Shown: positions 8,480-16,613, counted from the stretch's first letter. The stretch is DNA of 64,000 bases from Palsa-343 sp036269135 (GCA_036269135.1 DATASQ010000057.1:71566-135565); one strand, 5' to 3'. Numbers and translations are program-made. The notes: generated by a model from the letters alone, not told the origin.

Positions 8480-9238
8480 TCAGGGACCGGGATCGAGGCC
8501 CATGCCCTTGAGTTCCTTACGAATCTCTTTCGCGTGCGGCCCGTTGGGCAGCGCCGCCAGATAGAGACGGTAGTTCTTAATCGCCACATCGTTCATCTGC
8601 AGGCGGTGCGCCGAATCGGCCAGTCCCCACACCGCCTCGGCATTGCCCGGATCGGAGCGCGCCGCCTCGACAAAGCGGTCGTACGCGCCCTTGAAATCGC
8701 CGGTTTCCAGATAGAAGTCGCCGATCTGCGCGTCCTTCTTCGCCAGCTTTGGATCGTAGGGCAGCGGCGAGCTGGCCTGGATGGGGGCTTCGTCCGCACC
8801 TGCACTCGGCGCCAGCTCCGTGCCCTTCACGTGCACCTGGCTGGAGCTGTAACTCGGGTCGCCGCCCGAGCTGTCCGGCCCCGGTGACTGCTCCTGCTGC
8901 GCGGCTTTCTCCGACTCGGCCTCGGGAAACGGATTCTGATCCGCGGTCGACGGCTTCTTTGCCGGCGCTGCCTGATTTTTCTGCGCGGCGGGCTGCGGAG
9001 CCGAAGGAACACTCTGATCCTCAGGCTGACTCTGCCGATCCGCCGCCTTCTCCGACTGCGTCTCCGGAAAGGGATTGGCCTCGGCGCCGGATTTTTTCTT
9101 GTCCGGCTTCTTCTGTTGGTCCTTCGTGCCGCTCTGCTGCTGTTGCTGCGGCGGCGGCGCGGCATTGTCCTGCTGTTGCGCCGCCGCCGGCAAGGTCAGC
9201 AGCAGGGCGGTTCCGGCAATGGTCGCGAAGCGCAGCAT
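8480..9238 (-). CDS. exported Gln-rich protein with C-terminal tetratricopeptide repeats
   Basis: Residues 1-20 are a signal peptide (cleavage after LPAAA). Residues 21-150 are a disordered Gln/Pro/Lys/Ala linker that contains two near-identical copies of a 12-residue motif, NPFPETQSEKAA (55-66) and NPFPEAESEKAA (102-113). Residues ~168-245 form about two TPR-like helical hairpins (AQIGDFYLETGDFKGAYDRF, NAEAVWGLADSAHRL). TPR units usually bind peptides, so a periplasmic or envelope scaffolding role is likely. The divergent SET gene starts 64 bp away. Confidence 0.72.
   Translation of the reverse strand: MLRFATIAGTALLLTLPAAAQQQDNAAPPPQQQQQSGTKDQQKKPDKKKSGAEANPFPETQSEKAADRQSQPEDQSVPSAPQPAAQKNQAAPAKKPSTADQNPFPEAESEKAAQQEQSPGPDSSGGDPSYSSSQVHVKGTELAPSAGADEAPIQASSPLPYDPKLAKKDAQIGDFYLETGDFKGAYDRFVEAARSDPGNAEAVWGLADSAHRLQMNDVAIKNYRLYLAALPNGPHAKEIRKELKGMGLDPGP
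9041..9076 (-). repeat. 12-residue coding repeat, copy 1 (NPFPETQSEKAA)
   Basis: First copy of the motif repeated inside the exported TPR protein; copy 2 lies at 8900-8935 (NPFPEAESEKAA). The two copies differ at two residues and sit in otherwise unconserved-looking linker. Confidence 0.7.
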
Positions 9239-9288
9239 TTCTTTTATTTTAGACGCGCCGGGGCCTCCCAGCGATCACGGCGTCTTGC

Positions 9289-9294
9289 TATTGT
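9289..9294 (+). promoter_or_regulatory. candidate extended -10 element (TGC-TATTGT) of the SET gene
   Basis: TATTGT with an upstream TG (9286-9287) ends 8 nt before the ATG at 9303, placing transcription start at or next to the start codon. Confidence 0.4.
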
Positions 9295-9302
9295 GAAGGC
9301 AT

Positions 9303-9782
9303 ATGGGTCTCGTGATCCGCTCCTCCGCCATCCACGCCGCCGGCTGCTATACCACCGTCCCCATTCGCAAAGGCGCGCGCGTGGTGGAGTACACCGGGCG
9401 GCGTATTCCCAAAGACGAAGCCGACGAGAAGTATGAGAACTCGCCGACGACCTATCTTTTCGGCGTGGGCGACGGCTCCCTGGTCATCGACGGGCACGGA
9501 ACCGCCATGTTCATCAATCACTCCTGCGAGCCCAACTGCGAGACCGAGGAGATCGACGGGCGCGTGTGGATCATGGCCATCCGCGGCATTAAACCCGGCG
9601 AAGAGCTGACCTACGACTATTTCCTCTATGACGGCGACGATGACGAAGCCCTCTGCAATTGCGGCTCCCCGCGCTGCCGGAAAAGCATGTATTCGCCGGA
9701 AGAAATTCGCCGCCGGGCACGCAAGAAGAAGAAGGCGACCAGGAAATCAACCCGCGCCACGGCCCCCCGAGCGCGCAGGTAG
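9303..9782 (+). CDS. SET-domain protein, lysine methyltransferase-like
   Basis: A 159-residue protein made almost wholly of a SET domain, the catalytic fold of eukaryotic protein-lysine methyltransferases that use S-adenosylmethionine. All core motifs are present: GVGDGSLVIDG, NHSCEPNC (72-79), GEELTYDY (99-106) and a post-SET cysteine cluster CNCGSPRC (118-125) that, with C79, would bind zinc beside the active site. The final ~24 residues are very rich in Lys and Arg, suggesting nucleic-acid binding or self-methylation. Bacterial homologues are known in Chlamydia and scattered other phyla. Substrate unknown. Confidence 0.9.
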   Translation: MGLVIRSSAIHAAGCYTTVPIRKGARVVEYTGRRIPKDEADEKYENSPTTYLFGVGDGSLVIDGHGTAMFINHSCEPNCETEEIDGRVWIMAIRGIKPGEELTYDYFLYDGDDDEALCNCGSPRCRKSMYSPEEIRRRARKKKKATRKSTRATAPRARR

Positions 9783-9813
9783 TCGCCTCCGATCTCCCAC
9801 CTCCCATCTCCCA

Positions 9814-9877
9814 GCTACACGCCACCGGCTACAGGCCACCGGCTACGTATCACCAGCTACAGGCCACCGGCTACAGG
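9814..9877. repeat. 14-bp tandem repeat, four and a half copies
   Basis: Unit GCTACAGGCCACCG at 9814-9827 (one change), 9828-9841, 9842-9855 (degenerate), 9856-9869 and a partial copy 9870-9877. It fills the space between the convergent SET and GNAT genes, and the GNAT stop codon lies inside the last partial copy. A simpler CTCCCA-rich stretch precedes it. Confidence 0.8.
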
Positions 9878-10437
9878 CTTCTTCCCATCTTCACAATTCC
9901 CAGCGTCTCACCGTTCGCCAGCGGGAGTTCCTGCCGCTCGCCTTCAACGTATCCGTGCCGCCGATACAGCGCTATCCCGGTCAGCGTGGCCCCCATCTCG
10001 CAGCGCGTAAAGCCTTCGGCGCGCGCTGCCTCTTCGCACAGCGCCAGCAGGCGGCTGCCGATTCCCTGCCGCGCCCACTCCGGATGCACAAAGAACGCCC
10101 GAATCTTCGCCGCATCGGTCTTCGGATCCAGCAGGGTATTGTCGCGTCCGGGCCGCGCATCCGCGCCAAAAGGCGTCTTCCGCCGCGACCACCCACCGCA
10201 CGCCACCAGGCGTCCTGGCTCATCCTTCGGCTCGACCACGAAGTACGTCTGGTCGGCGACAAGCTGCGTGTCCAGCCCCAGCCACGTGCCCAGCGCCTGC
10301 TCGATCTGCGACGGCGAATAGGCCTGCGGCCCCAGGCCGCGCACCGACGCTTCGATCAGCGCCCGAATGCCGGCCAGATCGGCCGCGGTGCCGAGGCGAT
10401 ACGCCAGGCGCGCATCATTTTCACGATTGGATGTCAT
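9871..10437 (-). CDS. GNAT-family N-acetyltransferase
   Basis: A 188-residue acetyltransferase that would transfer acetyl from acetyl-CoA to an unidentified amine. The acetyl-CoA-binding motif A is clear: IRAFFVHPEWARQGIGSRLLALCEE (Q/R-x-x-G-x-G/A pattern at RQGIGSRLL), followed by the motif B region ATLTGIALYRRHGYVEGERQE. Its stop codon lies in the 14-bp tandem repeat. It is divergent from the VapBC pair, and its start codon region forms the left arm of the candidate VapB operator, so the two promoters probably interact. Confidence 0.85.
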   Translation of the reverse strand: MTSNRENDARLAYRLGTAADLAGIRALIEASVRGLGPQAYSPSQIEQALGTWLGLDTQLVADQTYFVVEPKDEPGRLVACGGWSRRKTPFGADARPGRDNTLLDPKTDAAKIRAFFVHPEWARQGIGSRLLALCEEAARAEGFTRCEMGATLTGIALYRRHGYVEGERQELPLANGETLGIVKMGRSL

Positions 10438-10455
10438 AAATGGTTGATTGACATC
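10430..10455. promoter_or_regulatory. inverted repeat overlapping the vapB promoter (candidate operator)
   Basis: GATGTCA (10430-10436) and TGACATC (10449-10455) form a perfect 7-bp inverted repeat with a 12-bp spacer. The right arm overlaps TTGACA (10448-10453), a consensus -35 box for vapB; a weak -10 (CATCAT, 10472-10477) follows. This is a plausible site for autorepression by the ribbon-helix-helix antitoxin. Confidence 0.5.
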
Positions 10456-10486
10456 AGATTAGTTTCTGCAGCATCATCATAGTGGA

Positions 10487-10726
10487 ATGCGCACCACGCT
10501 GGCCATCGACGACGACGTCCTCAAAGAGGTGAAGCAGTACGCCGCCCAGCGCGACATCTCGCTCGGCAAGGCGGCAACCGACCTGATCCGGAGGGGCATC
10601 TCCCAGCCGGCGCCCACTCACAGGAAAAATGGACTCCGGGTCTTCAGCCGCTCCGATGGGCGTCTTATCTCTCCGGATCTGGTTCGCAAGCTGGACAGCG
10701 AGCAGGATCTGCACAAGGTTCGCTGA
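10487..10726 (+). CDS. vapB: ribbon-helix-helix antitoxin of a VapBC pair
   Basis: A 79-residue antitoxin. Residues 1-45 (MRTTLAIDDDVLKEVKQYA...) match ribbon-helix-helix DNA-binding antitoxins, with the beta strand RTTLAID followed by two helices; the C-terminal ~30 residues would neutralise the toxin. It shares one base with the toxin gene (TGATG), the usual coupled antitoxin-toxin order. A consensus -35 and an inverted repeat lie just upstream. Confidence 0.85.
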   Translation: MRTTLAIDDDVLKEVKQYAAQRDISLGKAATDLIRRGISQPAPTHRKNGLRVFSRSDGRLISPDLVRKLDSEQDLHKVR

Positions 10727-11163
10727 TGGCGGTCACGCTGCTCGATGTGAACGTGCTTTGCGCCCTCCTGTCGGAAAATTTTGCCGGACACGTTGAAGCC
10801 CAGGACTGGTTCGCGCGGAATTCGCGTCATGGTTGGGCGACCTGTCCCTTCACGCAGGCCGGGTTTGTGCGCCTCATGTCTCACCCGTCGGCGTCGGCCA
10901 ACCCGGTTTCAGCGGCGCAGGCTCTGGAAATCCTTACGGAAAACCTGCAACACCCGCGCCACGAGTTCTGGCCTGACGATCTCAGCGTAACCACACTGGG
11001 TCGATGGCGCAGCCACCTGAGAGGGCACCAGCAGATTACGGATGCCTACCTGCTTGCTCTGACCCTGCACCACAAGGGCCGCCTCGTCACCTTCGATCAG
11101 GGACTCAGCGCGTTCGCGGCGGCGGTGGCACTGGCTCATCTGGTGAGCCCCATCGCGAAGTAA
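10726..11163 (+). CDS. vapC: PIN-domain ribonuclease toxin of a VapBC pair
   Basis: A 145-residue PIN-domain protein. The expected metal ligands include D7 (LLDVNVL), D106 (QITDAYLL) and D124 (VTFDQGL); the position that is acidic in many PIN proteins is Q44 here (PFTQAGFVRL), a substitution I recall as frequent in this VapC subgroup. The gene overlaps vapB by one base. Members cleave tRNA, rRNA or mRNA to stop translation when the antitoxin is degraded. This is the second PIN-toxin module in the first 11 kb, with a different antitoxin class. Confidence 0.87.
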   Translation: MAVTLLDVNVLCALLSENFAGHVEAQDWFARNSRHGWATCPFTQAGFVRLMSHPSASANPVSAAQALEILTENLQHPRHEFWPDDLSVTTLGRWRSHLRGHQQITDAYLLALTLHHKGRLVTFDQGLSAFAAAVALAHLVSPIAK

Positions 11164-11189
11164 GTTGTCCGACGCCGTCCGGATTCCGG

Positions 11190-13187
11190 TCACTCCTGCG
11201 TCGCATCCGCAGGCACCACGGGCAGATCCACATACGTCGCGTCCCCGGCATCGTGATAGACCCGCATCGTCGCCTTCTTATAGTCCGAAGGCTTCGCAAA
11301 GAAAATGTTCGGCACAAAGGTCTGCGGATTGCGGTCGTAAAGCGGAAACCAGCTCGACTGCACCTGCACCATGATCCGATGCCCCGGCAGGAACACATGA
11401 TTCGCCGCCGGCAGCGCGAACTGATACAGCAGCGGCTGGTTCGGCGTAATCGCCTCGGCATGCGCCAGGCTCTCGCGATACCGCCCGCGCAGGATATCCA
11501 TCGAGATAGGCAGTTGGTATCCACCGAGTTCCGGCTCCCCCGCTACCTCGTCCGGATACACGTCGATCAGCTTCACCACCCAGTCCGCATCCGTTCCCGT
11601 AGTCGACGCCATCAGGTGCGCAATCGGCGCCCCGCTGATCTTCAGCGGCTTCGTCAGCGGCTCTGAGGTGAAGGTCACGACATCCGTTCGCCCGGAAAAC
11701 GGCCGCTGATCGTCCACCAGCCACTGCACCCAGGTGAGCGGCGGCACATACCCAACGGGCTGGCTGGGCCGCACGCGATACGGAACGGGCTTTGCCGGAT
11801 CGGACACATACTCGTCGTAGCCCTCCCCGCCGCTCGGCGCCGCGAACGACAGCCCGCTGTCCGCATGCAGATACAGCGGAGTCTCCTTCGGTGTGCACCC
11901 GTCCGCGCAGCCCGACGGCCACACCTCCAGGTTCTCCCACCGGTCCACGCCCGTCTCAAATGCGGTCACCGGCGACAGATGCATCGGCGGCGCATCGTCC
12001 TTCAGATAATGCGCCAGGAATGGCGCCAGAATGTGCTCCCGGAAATACAGCCCTGTGTCGCTGTTGAATGGAATCGCCCCCAGCGACGAGGCGTTCTCAA
12101 TCTCCTGTCCGTGATGCCACGGCCCCACCACCAGATACAGCAGCTTGTGCTGCGGATCCTTCGGCGCCAGCGCCCGATACACCGCCATCGCCCCGTAAAT
12201 GTCTTCCTGATCCCACAAGCTGTCCACCAGCATCGTTGGAACCGTGAGCGGCTGCGCAGCCAGCACCCGGTCCATCGCCTGGTCCTGCCAGAACTCGTCA
12301 TACGCGGGATGCGCCACCAGCTTCCGCCAGAAGCCGATCTGATCCATCCCGCGCTCCTTGCCCAGCTCGCCCGCCGAACCCGCCTTCATGTAGGTGGCGT
12401 AATCGTCGAAGTCGCTCGTCAGCCAGTGCGCCGAGTTATCCCGCGTCGCCGTCTGCTCGTAGATATACGGCAGGTTCTGCTCGCGGAACGCCCCGTTATG
12501 GAACCAGTCGTCCCCGCGCCAGCCATCCACCATGGGATTCATCGGCACCACGACCTTCAGCGCCGGATGCGGATGCACCAGCGGCGTCAGCGACAGGAAT
12601 CCGTCATAGGAAATGCCCAGGATGCCGACCTTCCCGTTGCTTTCCGGCAGATGTTTCACCAGCCAGTCAATCGTGTCGTACGTGTCGGTCGACTCGTCCA
12701 CCGGCGTGGGATTCAGCGGCCCGTGCATCGGCCGATTCATCACATAATCGCCCTCGCTCCCATACTTGCCGCGGATATCCTGCACCACGCGAATGTAGCC
12801 CCCCTGGATAATCGTCTCGGTCGCGTTGTCATACCCCCACAGGCTGCTGGCCATGTGGACGCTCGGCGCATTCGAGGTGAGCGCCGTGGCGTTATACGGC
12901 GTCCGCGTCATCAGGATCGGCGCATCCTTCGCGCCGTTCGGGATCAGGATCACCGTGTGCAGCCGCACCCCGTCCCGCATCGGGATCATCACGTCCTGAC
13001 GCGTGTAATCCATCCCGTACGTCGGCTGCTGGAACTGCGCCGGGGTTTCGCTGGGGTAATTCGGATACTGGGACTGCGTCTGGGCATCGCCGCCGCGCAC
13101 CAGCAGCGCGGCCGACAGCAGGGTGACAATCAGGGCAAACGATCGGGCAGGCACGCGTGCGTTCAAAGGCCAACTCCCTGGAATCAT
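11190..13187 (-). CDS. secreted CocE/NonD-family hydrolase (S15 peptidase fold)
   Basis: A 665-residue exported alpha/beta hydrolase of the family that includes alpha-amino-acid ester hydrolases, glutaryl-7-ACA acylase, cocaine esterase and X-Pro dipeptidyl peptidases. A signal peptide covers about residues 12-36 (ALIVTLLSAALLVRGGDAQ). The N-terminal domain has VMIPMRDGVRLHTVI, DIRGKYGSEG and the nucleophile elbow GISYDGF; the catalytic His probably lies in VVGPWHHGQ. The C-terminal ~230 residues form the jelly-roll substrate-binding domain. An in-frame start 69 nt upstream precedes a poor signal sequence, so 13187 was chosen. Substrate (peptide, ester or beta-lactam-like) cannot be told from sequence. 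Confidence 0.88.
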   Translation of the reverse strand: MIPGSWPLNARVPARSFALIVTLLSAALLVRGGDAQTQSQYPNYPSETPAQFQQPTYGMDYTRQDVMIPMRDGVRLHTVILIPNGAKDAPILMTRTPYNATALTSNAPSVHMASSLWGYDNATETIIQGGYIRVVQDIRGKYGSEGDYVMNRPMHGPLNPTPVDESTDTYDTIDWLVKHLPESNGKVGILGISYDGFLSLTPLVHPHPALKVVVPMNPMVDGWRGDDWFHNGAFREQNLPYIYEQTATRDNSAHWLTSDFDDYATYMKAGSAGELGKERGMDQIGFWRKLVAHPAYDEFWQDQAMDRVLAAQPLTVPTMLVDSLWDQEDIYGAMAVYRALAPKDPQHKLLYLVVGPWHHGQEIENASSLGAIPFNSDTGLYFREHILAPFLAHYLKDDAPPMHLSPVTAFETGVDRWENLEVWPSGCADGCTPKETPLYLHADSGLSFAAPSGGEGYDEYVSDPAKPVPYRVRPSQPVGYVPPLTWVQWLVDDQRPFSGRTDVVTFTSEPLTKPLKISGAPIAHLMASTTGTDADWVVKLIDVYPDEVAGEPELGGYQLPISMDILRGRYRESLAHAEAITPNQPLLYQFALPAANHVFLPGHRIMVQVQSSWFPLYDRNPQTFVPNIFFAKPSDYKKATMRVYHDAGDATYVDLPVVPADATQE

Positions 13188-13261
13188 TGAAGTGGCCGCA
13201 TCGTAGCATGAGGATCCTTCGGGCGTCTCATAGCCCGGCTCTTCCACCCTCCTCACCGCGT

Positions 13262-13267
13262 TACAAT
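13262..13267 (+). promoter_or_regulatory. candidate -10 element (TACAAT) of dnaX, leaderless type
   Basis: TACAAT differs from TATAAT at one base and ends 9 nt before the dnaX ATG; no Shine-Dalgarno sequence lies between them. Confidence 0.45.
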
Positions 13268-13276
13268 CAGCATTCG

Positions 13277-15181
13277 ATGGCTTACCAGGTGCTCGCCCGG
13301 AAATATCGTCCGCAGCGCTTTGCCGACGTGGCCGGGCAGGAGCACGTCACCCGCACGCTGCTCAACGCCCTCGAGCAGGGCCGCGTCGCCCACGGTTACA
13401 TTTTTTCCGGCCACCGCGGCATCGGCAAAACCACCATCGCCCGCATCCTCGCCCAGGCGCTGAACTGCCGTACGCCCTCCGGCACCCCCGAGCGCCCCAC
13501 GCTCGAGCCCTGCGGCGTCTGCGATTCCTGCCAGGAAATTCGCGCGGGCAACTCCGTCGATGTGCTGGAGATCGACGCCGCCACCAACCGCGGCATCGAT
13601 GAAATCCGCGAGCTGCGCGAAGCCGCCCGCTATCGTCCCGCCCGCGACAAGTACAAGATCTGGATCCTCGACGAGGCCCACCAGATCACCGACGCCGCCT
13701 TCAATGCCCTGCTCAAAACCCTCGAGGAGCCCCCCGAGCACGTCATCTTCATGATGGCCACCACGCAGCCCGAGGACATTCCGCAGACCATCCGCTCCCG
13801 CTGCCAGCACTTCAGCTTTCACGCCGTCAAATTCGACGACATCCTCGCGCAACTCCAGACCATCGCCGTCCAGGAAGACATCGAGACCGACGACGCCGCA
13901 CTCGCCCTGCTGGCCGAAGCCGGCGACGGCTCCATGCGCGATGCGCTCTCGATCATGGACCAGGCCATCGCCTCCGCCCCGCTCGTCAACGGCAAACCGC
14001 ACCTCGTCGCCGATCAGATCCGCGAGCTGATGGGCTCCGTCCCCAACACCGTCTTCGAGCGCCTGCTGGAGGCCATCAGCGCCGGGCAAACCGCCGCCGT
14101 CATCACCGAGCTGAACACCCTGCTCAACGCCGGCAACAGCCCCGCCGCCCTCGCCCGCCAGTTCGTGCGCTACCTGCGCAACGCGCTCATGGCGCGCATC
14201 GGCGGCGAGAATACCGACCTCCTGCAGATTTCCGCCGACGAGCGCGCCCGCGCCAACCGATCCGCCCTGCTCTTCTCCGAAGAGGACCTCACCCGCTTCC
14301 TCCAGGTCATGCTCCGCACCTTCGACGATCTCAACTACCGCCAGGAGCAGCGCTTCCACCTGGAGCTCGGCCTCGTCAAGCTCGTCCACCTGCAGCGCCT
14401 GCTCCCCGTCGAAGAGCTGCTCAGTCAGCTTCCGGGCGGCAGCGCATCCGGCGTTCCCGGTTCCGGTTCAGGATCCCGCAGCCTGGCCCCGCGATCCGCG
14501 GCGCCGGCCCCGGCGCGGACCCAACCCGCACCCGAGCGCTCTGCCCCGGCACCCCGGCCCTCCCCTTTCGAGGCGGATCGCAGCCGCAAGATTGTCGGCA
14601 GCGCCGCTGAAGAATCGACTCCCGCTCCGCGCGCACTCTCCCCGTTTGAATCCGCCAGCCGCGCCGCCGAAGCCGCGCCGCCTTCTTTCGAGAGCAAGCC
14701 CGTCGCCGCCGTCGGCCTGGCCGAGCCTTTGCCGGGAGCAACCGACGGCTCGCTCGCTCTGGCAGACGCCGCGCCAGCCGAAGCGCCCAGCCTGGACAGC
14801 ATCCGCGATGCCGTTTGCGCCGCGCTGGCCCACGCAGGACACGAGACCGCCGCCAACCTCATCCATCAGGGCAAGTGGATCGATCAGGGCAACACCCTTC
14901 AGGTCGAGCTGGCCGTCCGCAAAACCATGCTCTCCCTCACCGTCAACGCCGACGCGGAAGCCATCTGCCGAAAGGCCATGCGGGCATTGGGAGCCCCACA
15001 GAAGATTGCCTTTCTCCCCGGAGAAAACGGGAACGGGGCCGCCACGGGACCAGCCCGGGAAAGCGCGCCGCTCAGCGGAAGTGCGCAGGCGGCGGCGCTG
15101 GAAAATCCGCTGGTCCGCAGAACCCAGGAACTGTTTAAGGCCGACATTCGCAGCGTGCTCGACCTGCGGGACAATCACTAA
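13277..15181 (+). CDS. dnaX: DNA polymerase III subunit gamma/tau
   Basis: The clamp-loader ATPase of the replicative polymerase. The 634-residue product opens with MAYQVLARKYRPQRF, has Walker A GHRGIGKTT (~residues 47-55), a zinc-binding cysteine set around C-GVCDSC, Walker B ILDEAH and the sensor-1/arginine-finger region TIRSRCQHF. Residues ~385-560 are a Pro/Ala/Ser-rich linker, followed by a folded C-terminal domain of the tau type. The start at 13277 was preferred to an open upstream extension because family homology begins there. ybaB follows 42 nt downstream. Confidence 0.97.
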   Translation: MAYQVLARKYRPQRFADVAGQEHVTRTLLNALEQGRVAHGYIFSGHRGIGKTTIARILAQALNCRTPSGTPERPTLEPCGVCDSCQEIRAGNSVDVLEIDAATNRGIDEIRELREAARYRPARDKYKIWILDEAHQITDAAFNALLKTLEEPPEHVIFMMATTQPEDIPQTIRSRCQHFSFHAVKFDDILAQLQTIAVQEDIETDDAALALLAEAGDGSMRDALSIMDQAIASAPLVNGKPHLVADQIRELMGSVPNTVFERLLEAISAGQTAAVITELNTLLNAGNSPAALARQFVRYLRNALMARIGGENTDLLQISADERARANRSALLFSEEDLTRFLQVMLRTFDDLNYRQEQRFHLELGLVKLVHLQRLLPVEELLSQLPGGSASGVPGSGSGSRSLAPRSAAPAPARTQPAPERSAPAPRPSPFEADRSRKIVGSAAEESTPAPRALSPFESASRAAEAAPPSFESKPVAAVGLAEPLPGATDGSLALADAAPAEAPSLDSIRDAVCAALAHAGHETAANLIHQGKWIDQGNTLQVELAVRKTMLSLTVNADAEAICRKAMRALGAPQKIAFLPGENGNGAATGPARESAPLSGSAQAAALENPLVRRTQELFKADIRSVLDLRDNH

Positions 15182-15223
15182 AAGCAGAATGCTTCCCCCA
15201 GGAAGCGTCCAACAGAAAGAAGA

Positions 15224-15568
15224 ATGAACGAAGGCATGATGCTGAACCCACTCAAACTCCAGGAAATGCTGGGCCAGGCCAGGCAGATGCAGGACCAGAT
15301 CCAGCAGAAACTCGCAGCCACCGTCGTGGAGGCCTCCTCCGGCGGCGGCGCTGTCGCCGTCAAAATGAACGGCAAAAAGGAACTGCTCAAGATCACCATC
15401 GATCCCGCCGCGGTCTCCAGCCTCACCGGCGCCAGCGCCGATGTGGAAATGCTCGAAGACCTCATCGCCGCCGCCGTCAACGAAGCCGGCCGCCGCGCCG
15501 ACGAGATCATGAAGTCCAGCGTCCAGGGCCTGCTCGGCGGCCTCAATCTTCCTCCCGGGATCCTCTAA
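15224..15568 (+). CDS. ybaB: YbaB/EbfC-family nucleoid-associated protein
   Basis: A 114-residue DNA-binding protein of the YbaB/EbfC family, which binds the nucleoid as a dimer and is commonly encoded between dnaX and recR. Visible are the helix MLGQARQMQDQIQQKL, the glycine-containing beta region ASSGGGAVAVKMNG, and the closing VNEAGRRADEIMKS helix. The dnaX-ybaB order is preserved, but recR is not next; a Tat-exported MBL-fold gene starts only 4 nt downstream instead. Confidence 0.95.
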   Translation: MNEGMMLNPLKLQEMLGQARQMQDQIQQKLAATVVEASSGGGAVAVKMNGKKELLKITIDPAAVSSLTGASADVEMLEDLIAAAVNEAGRRADEIMKSSVQGLLGGLNLPPGIL

Positions 15569-15572
15569 GCTC

Positions 15573-16613
15573 ATGCCATCGCGCCGCGATTTTCTCCTCC
15601 AGTCCGGCATGGCCACCGCCGGCGCCTGGCTGGCGCGCGCCGATTTGCAGGCGCAGACCGCCCCCGCCCAGAATCCCCGGACCGCCCCCGCCGGCCCTCC
15701 CGCGCAGTCGCCCGCCGGCCAGACTGTGCCGCCGGTGAACACCAACCCCGCCGTGCAGCCCGATCCAAACATCGTCCAGGAGCTGCGCACCGCCGCCGCC
15801 GCCGAGACCCTCAAAACCACCAGGCTCACCGACACCATCTTTATGCTCCAGGGCGTCGGCGGCAATGTCGTCTGCCAGATCGGTCCCGACGGCAAGCTCC
15901 TCATCGACTCCCAGATCTCTACCGGCACGCCCAGGCTCCTCGAAGCGCTCGGCAAGCTCGATACGCACAAGGTGAAGCTTCTCATCAACACGAACTGGCA
16001 CTTCGACCACACCGACGGCAACGCCGCCCTGCACCTCGCCGGCGCCTTCATCGTCGCGCAGGAAAATACCCGCACCCGCCTGCTCCAGCCCCAGACCATG
16101 CAGTTGTACGACGCGCGCTTTCCCGCCGCCCCTGACGCCGGGCTGCCCCAGCAAACCTTCCCTGAATCGCAAACCCTGTGGGTCAATAATGACCAGGAGA
16201 ATCTGGTCCACACGCCCGAGGCCTCAACCGACTCCGACATCTTCGTCCACTTTGTGAAGGGCAATGTCATCCACACCGGCGATTTGTGGTTCAACGGGAT
16301 GTATCCGCTCATCGATCTGTCGAGCGGCGGTACCATCAACGGCATGATCCGCGGCGTCGATCAAATCCTCGCCCTCGCCGACGAGCGAACGAAGATCGTC
16401 CCCGGTCAGGGGCCGGTCGGCGACCAGGCGGCACTCCAGGCGTATCGCATGATGCTGGTGACGGTCGCCGACCGGGTGGAAAAGCTGAAGGCCGCCGGCG
16501 AGACCGTGGACGCGGTTGTCGCGGCCAAACCCACCGCCGACCTCGATGCCGCCTGGGGCAAAGGCCCCATCCAGCCCGGCACCTTCGCCGCCCTCGTCTA
16601 CGACTCGCTGTAG
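15573..16613 (+). CDS. Tat-exported metallo-beta-lactamase-fold protein with altered metal site
   Basis: A 346-residue protein with a twin-arginine signal (SRRDFLLQS, then a hydrophobic stretch) and a Pro/Ala/Gln-rich linker to about residue 75. The fold is clearly MBL: GGNVVCQIGPDGKLLIDSQ, NWHFDHTDGN, HTGDLWFNGMYPLID and VPGQGPVGDQ. The ligand pattern is changed: the first His of HxHxDH is N141, the His of the usual AHTDGD segment is S218 (ASTDSD), and the His of PGHGP is Q279; H143, D145, H146 and D237 remain. It may bind one metal or be a non-catalytic relative. It is probably in one operon with dnaX-ybaB (4-nt gap). Confidence 0.82.
   Translation: MPSRRDFLLQSGMATAGAWLARADLQAQTAPAQNPRTAPAGPPAQSPAGQTVPPVNTNPAVQPDPNIVQELRTAAAAETLKTTRLTDTIFMLQGVGGNVVCQIGPDGKLLIDSQISTGTPRLLEALGKLDTHKVKLLINTNWHFDHTDGNAALHLAGAFIVAQENTRTRLLQPQTMQLYDARFPAAPDAGLPQQTFPESQTLWVNNDQENLVHTPEASTDSDIFVHFVKGNVIHTGDLWFNGMYPLIDLSSGGTINGMIRGVDQILALADERTKIVPGQGPVGDQAALQAYRMMLVTVADRVEKLKAAGETVDAVVAAKPTADLDAAWGKGPIQPGTFAALVYDSL

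Noticed and set aside
9814..9877. Tandem repeat considered as CRISPR remnant
   Set aside because: The 14-bp units are directly joined without spacers.
11865..13190. Long plus-strand frame opposite the CocE-type hydrolase
   Set aside because: Shadow frame: composition dominated by His, Arg and Pro, no ribosome-binding site, and the minus-strand gene has clear homology.
14468..16345. Long minus-strand frame opposite dnaX, ybaB and the MBL gene
   Set aside because: Antisense to three recognisable genes and lacking any domain pattern.
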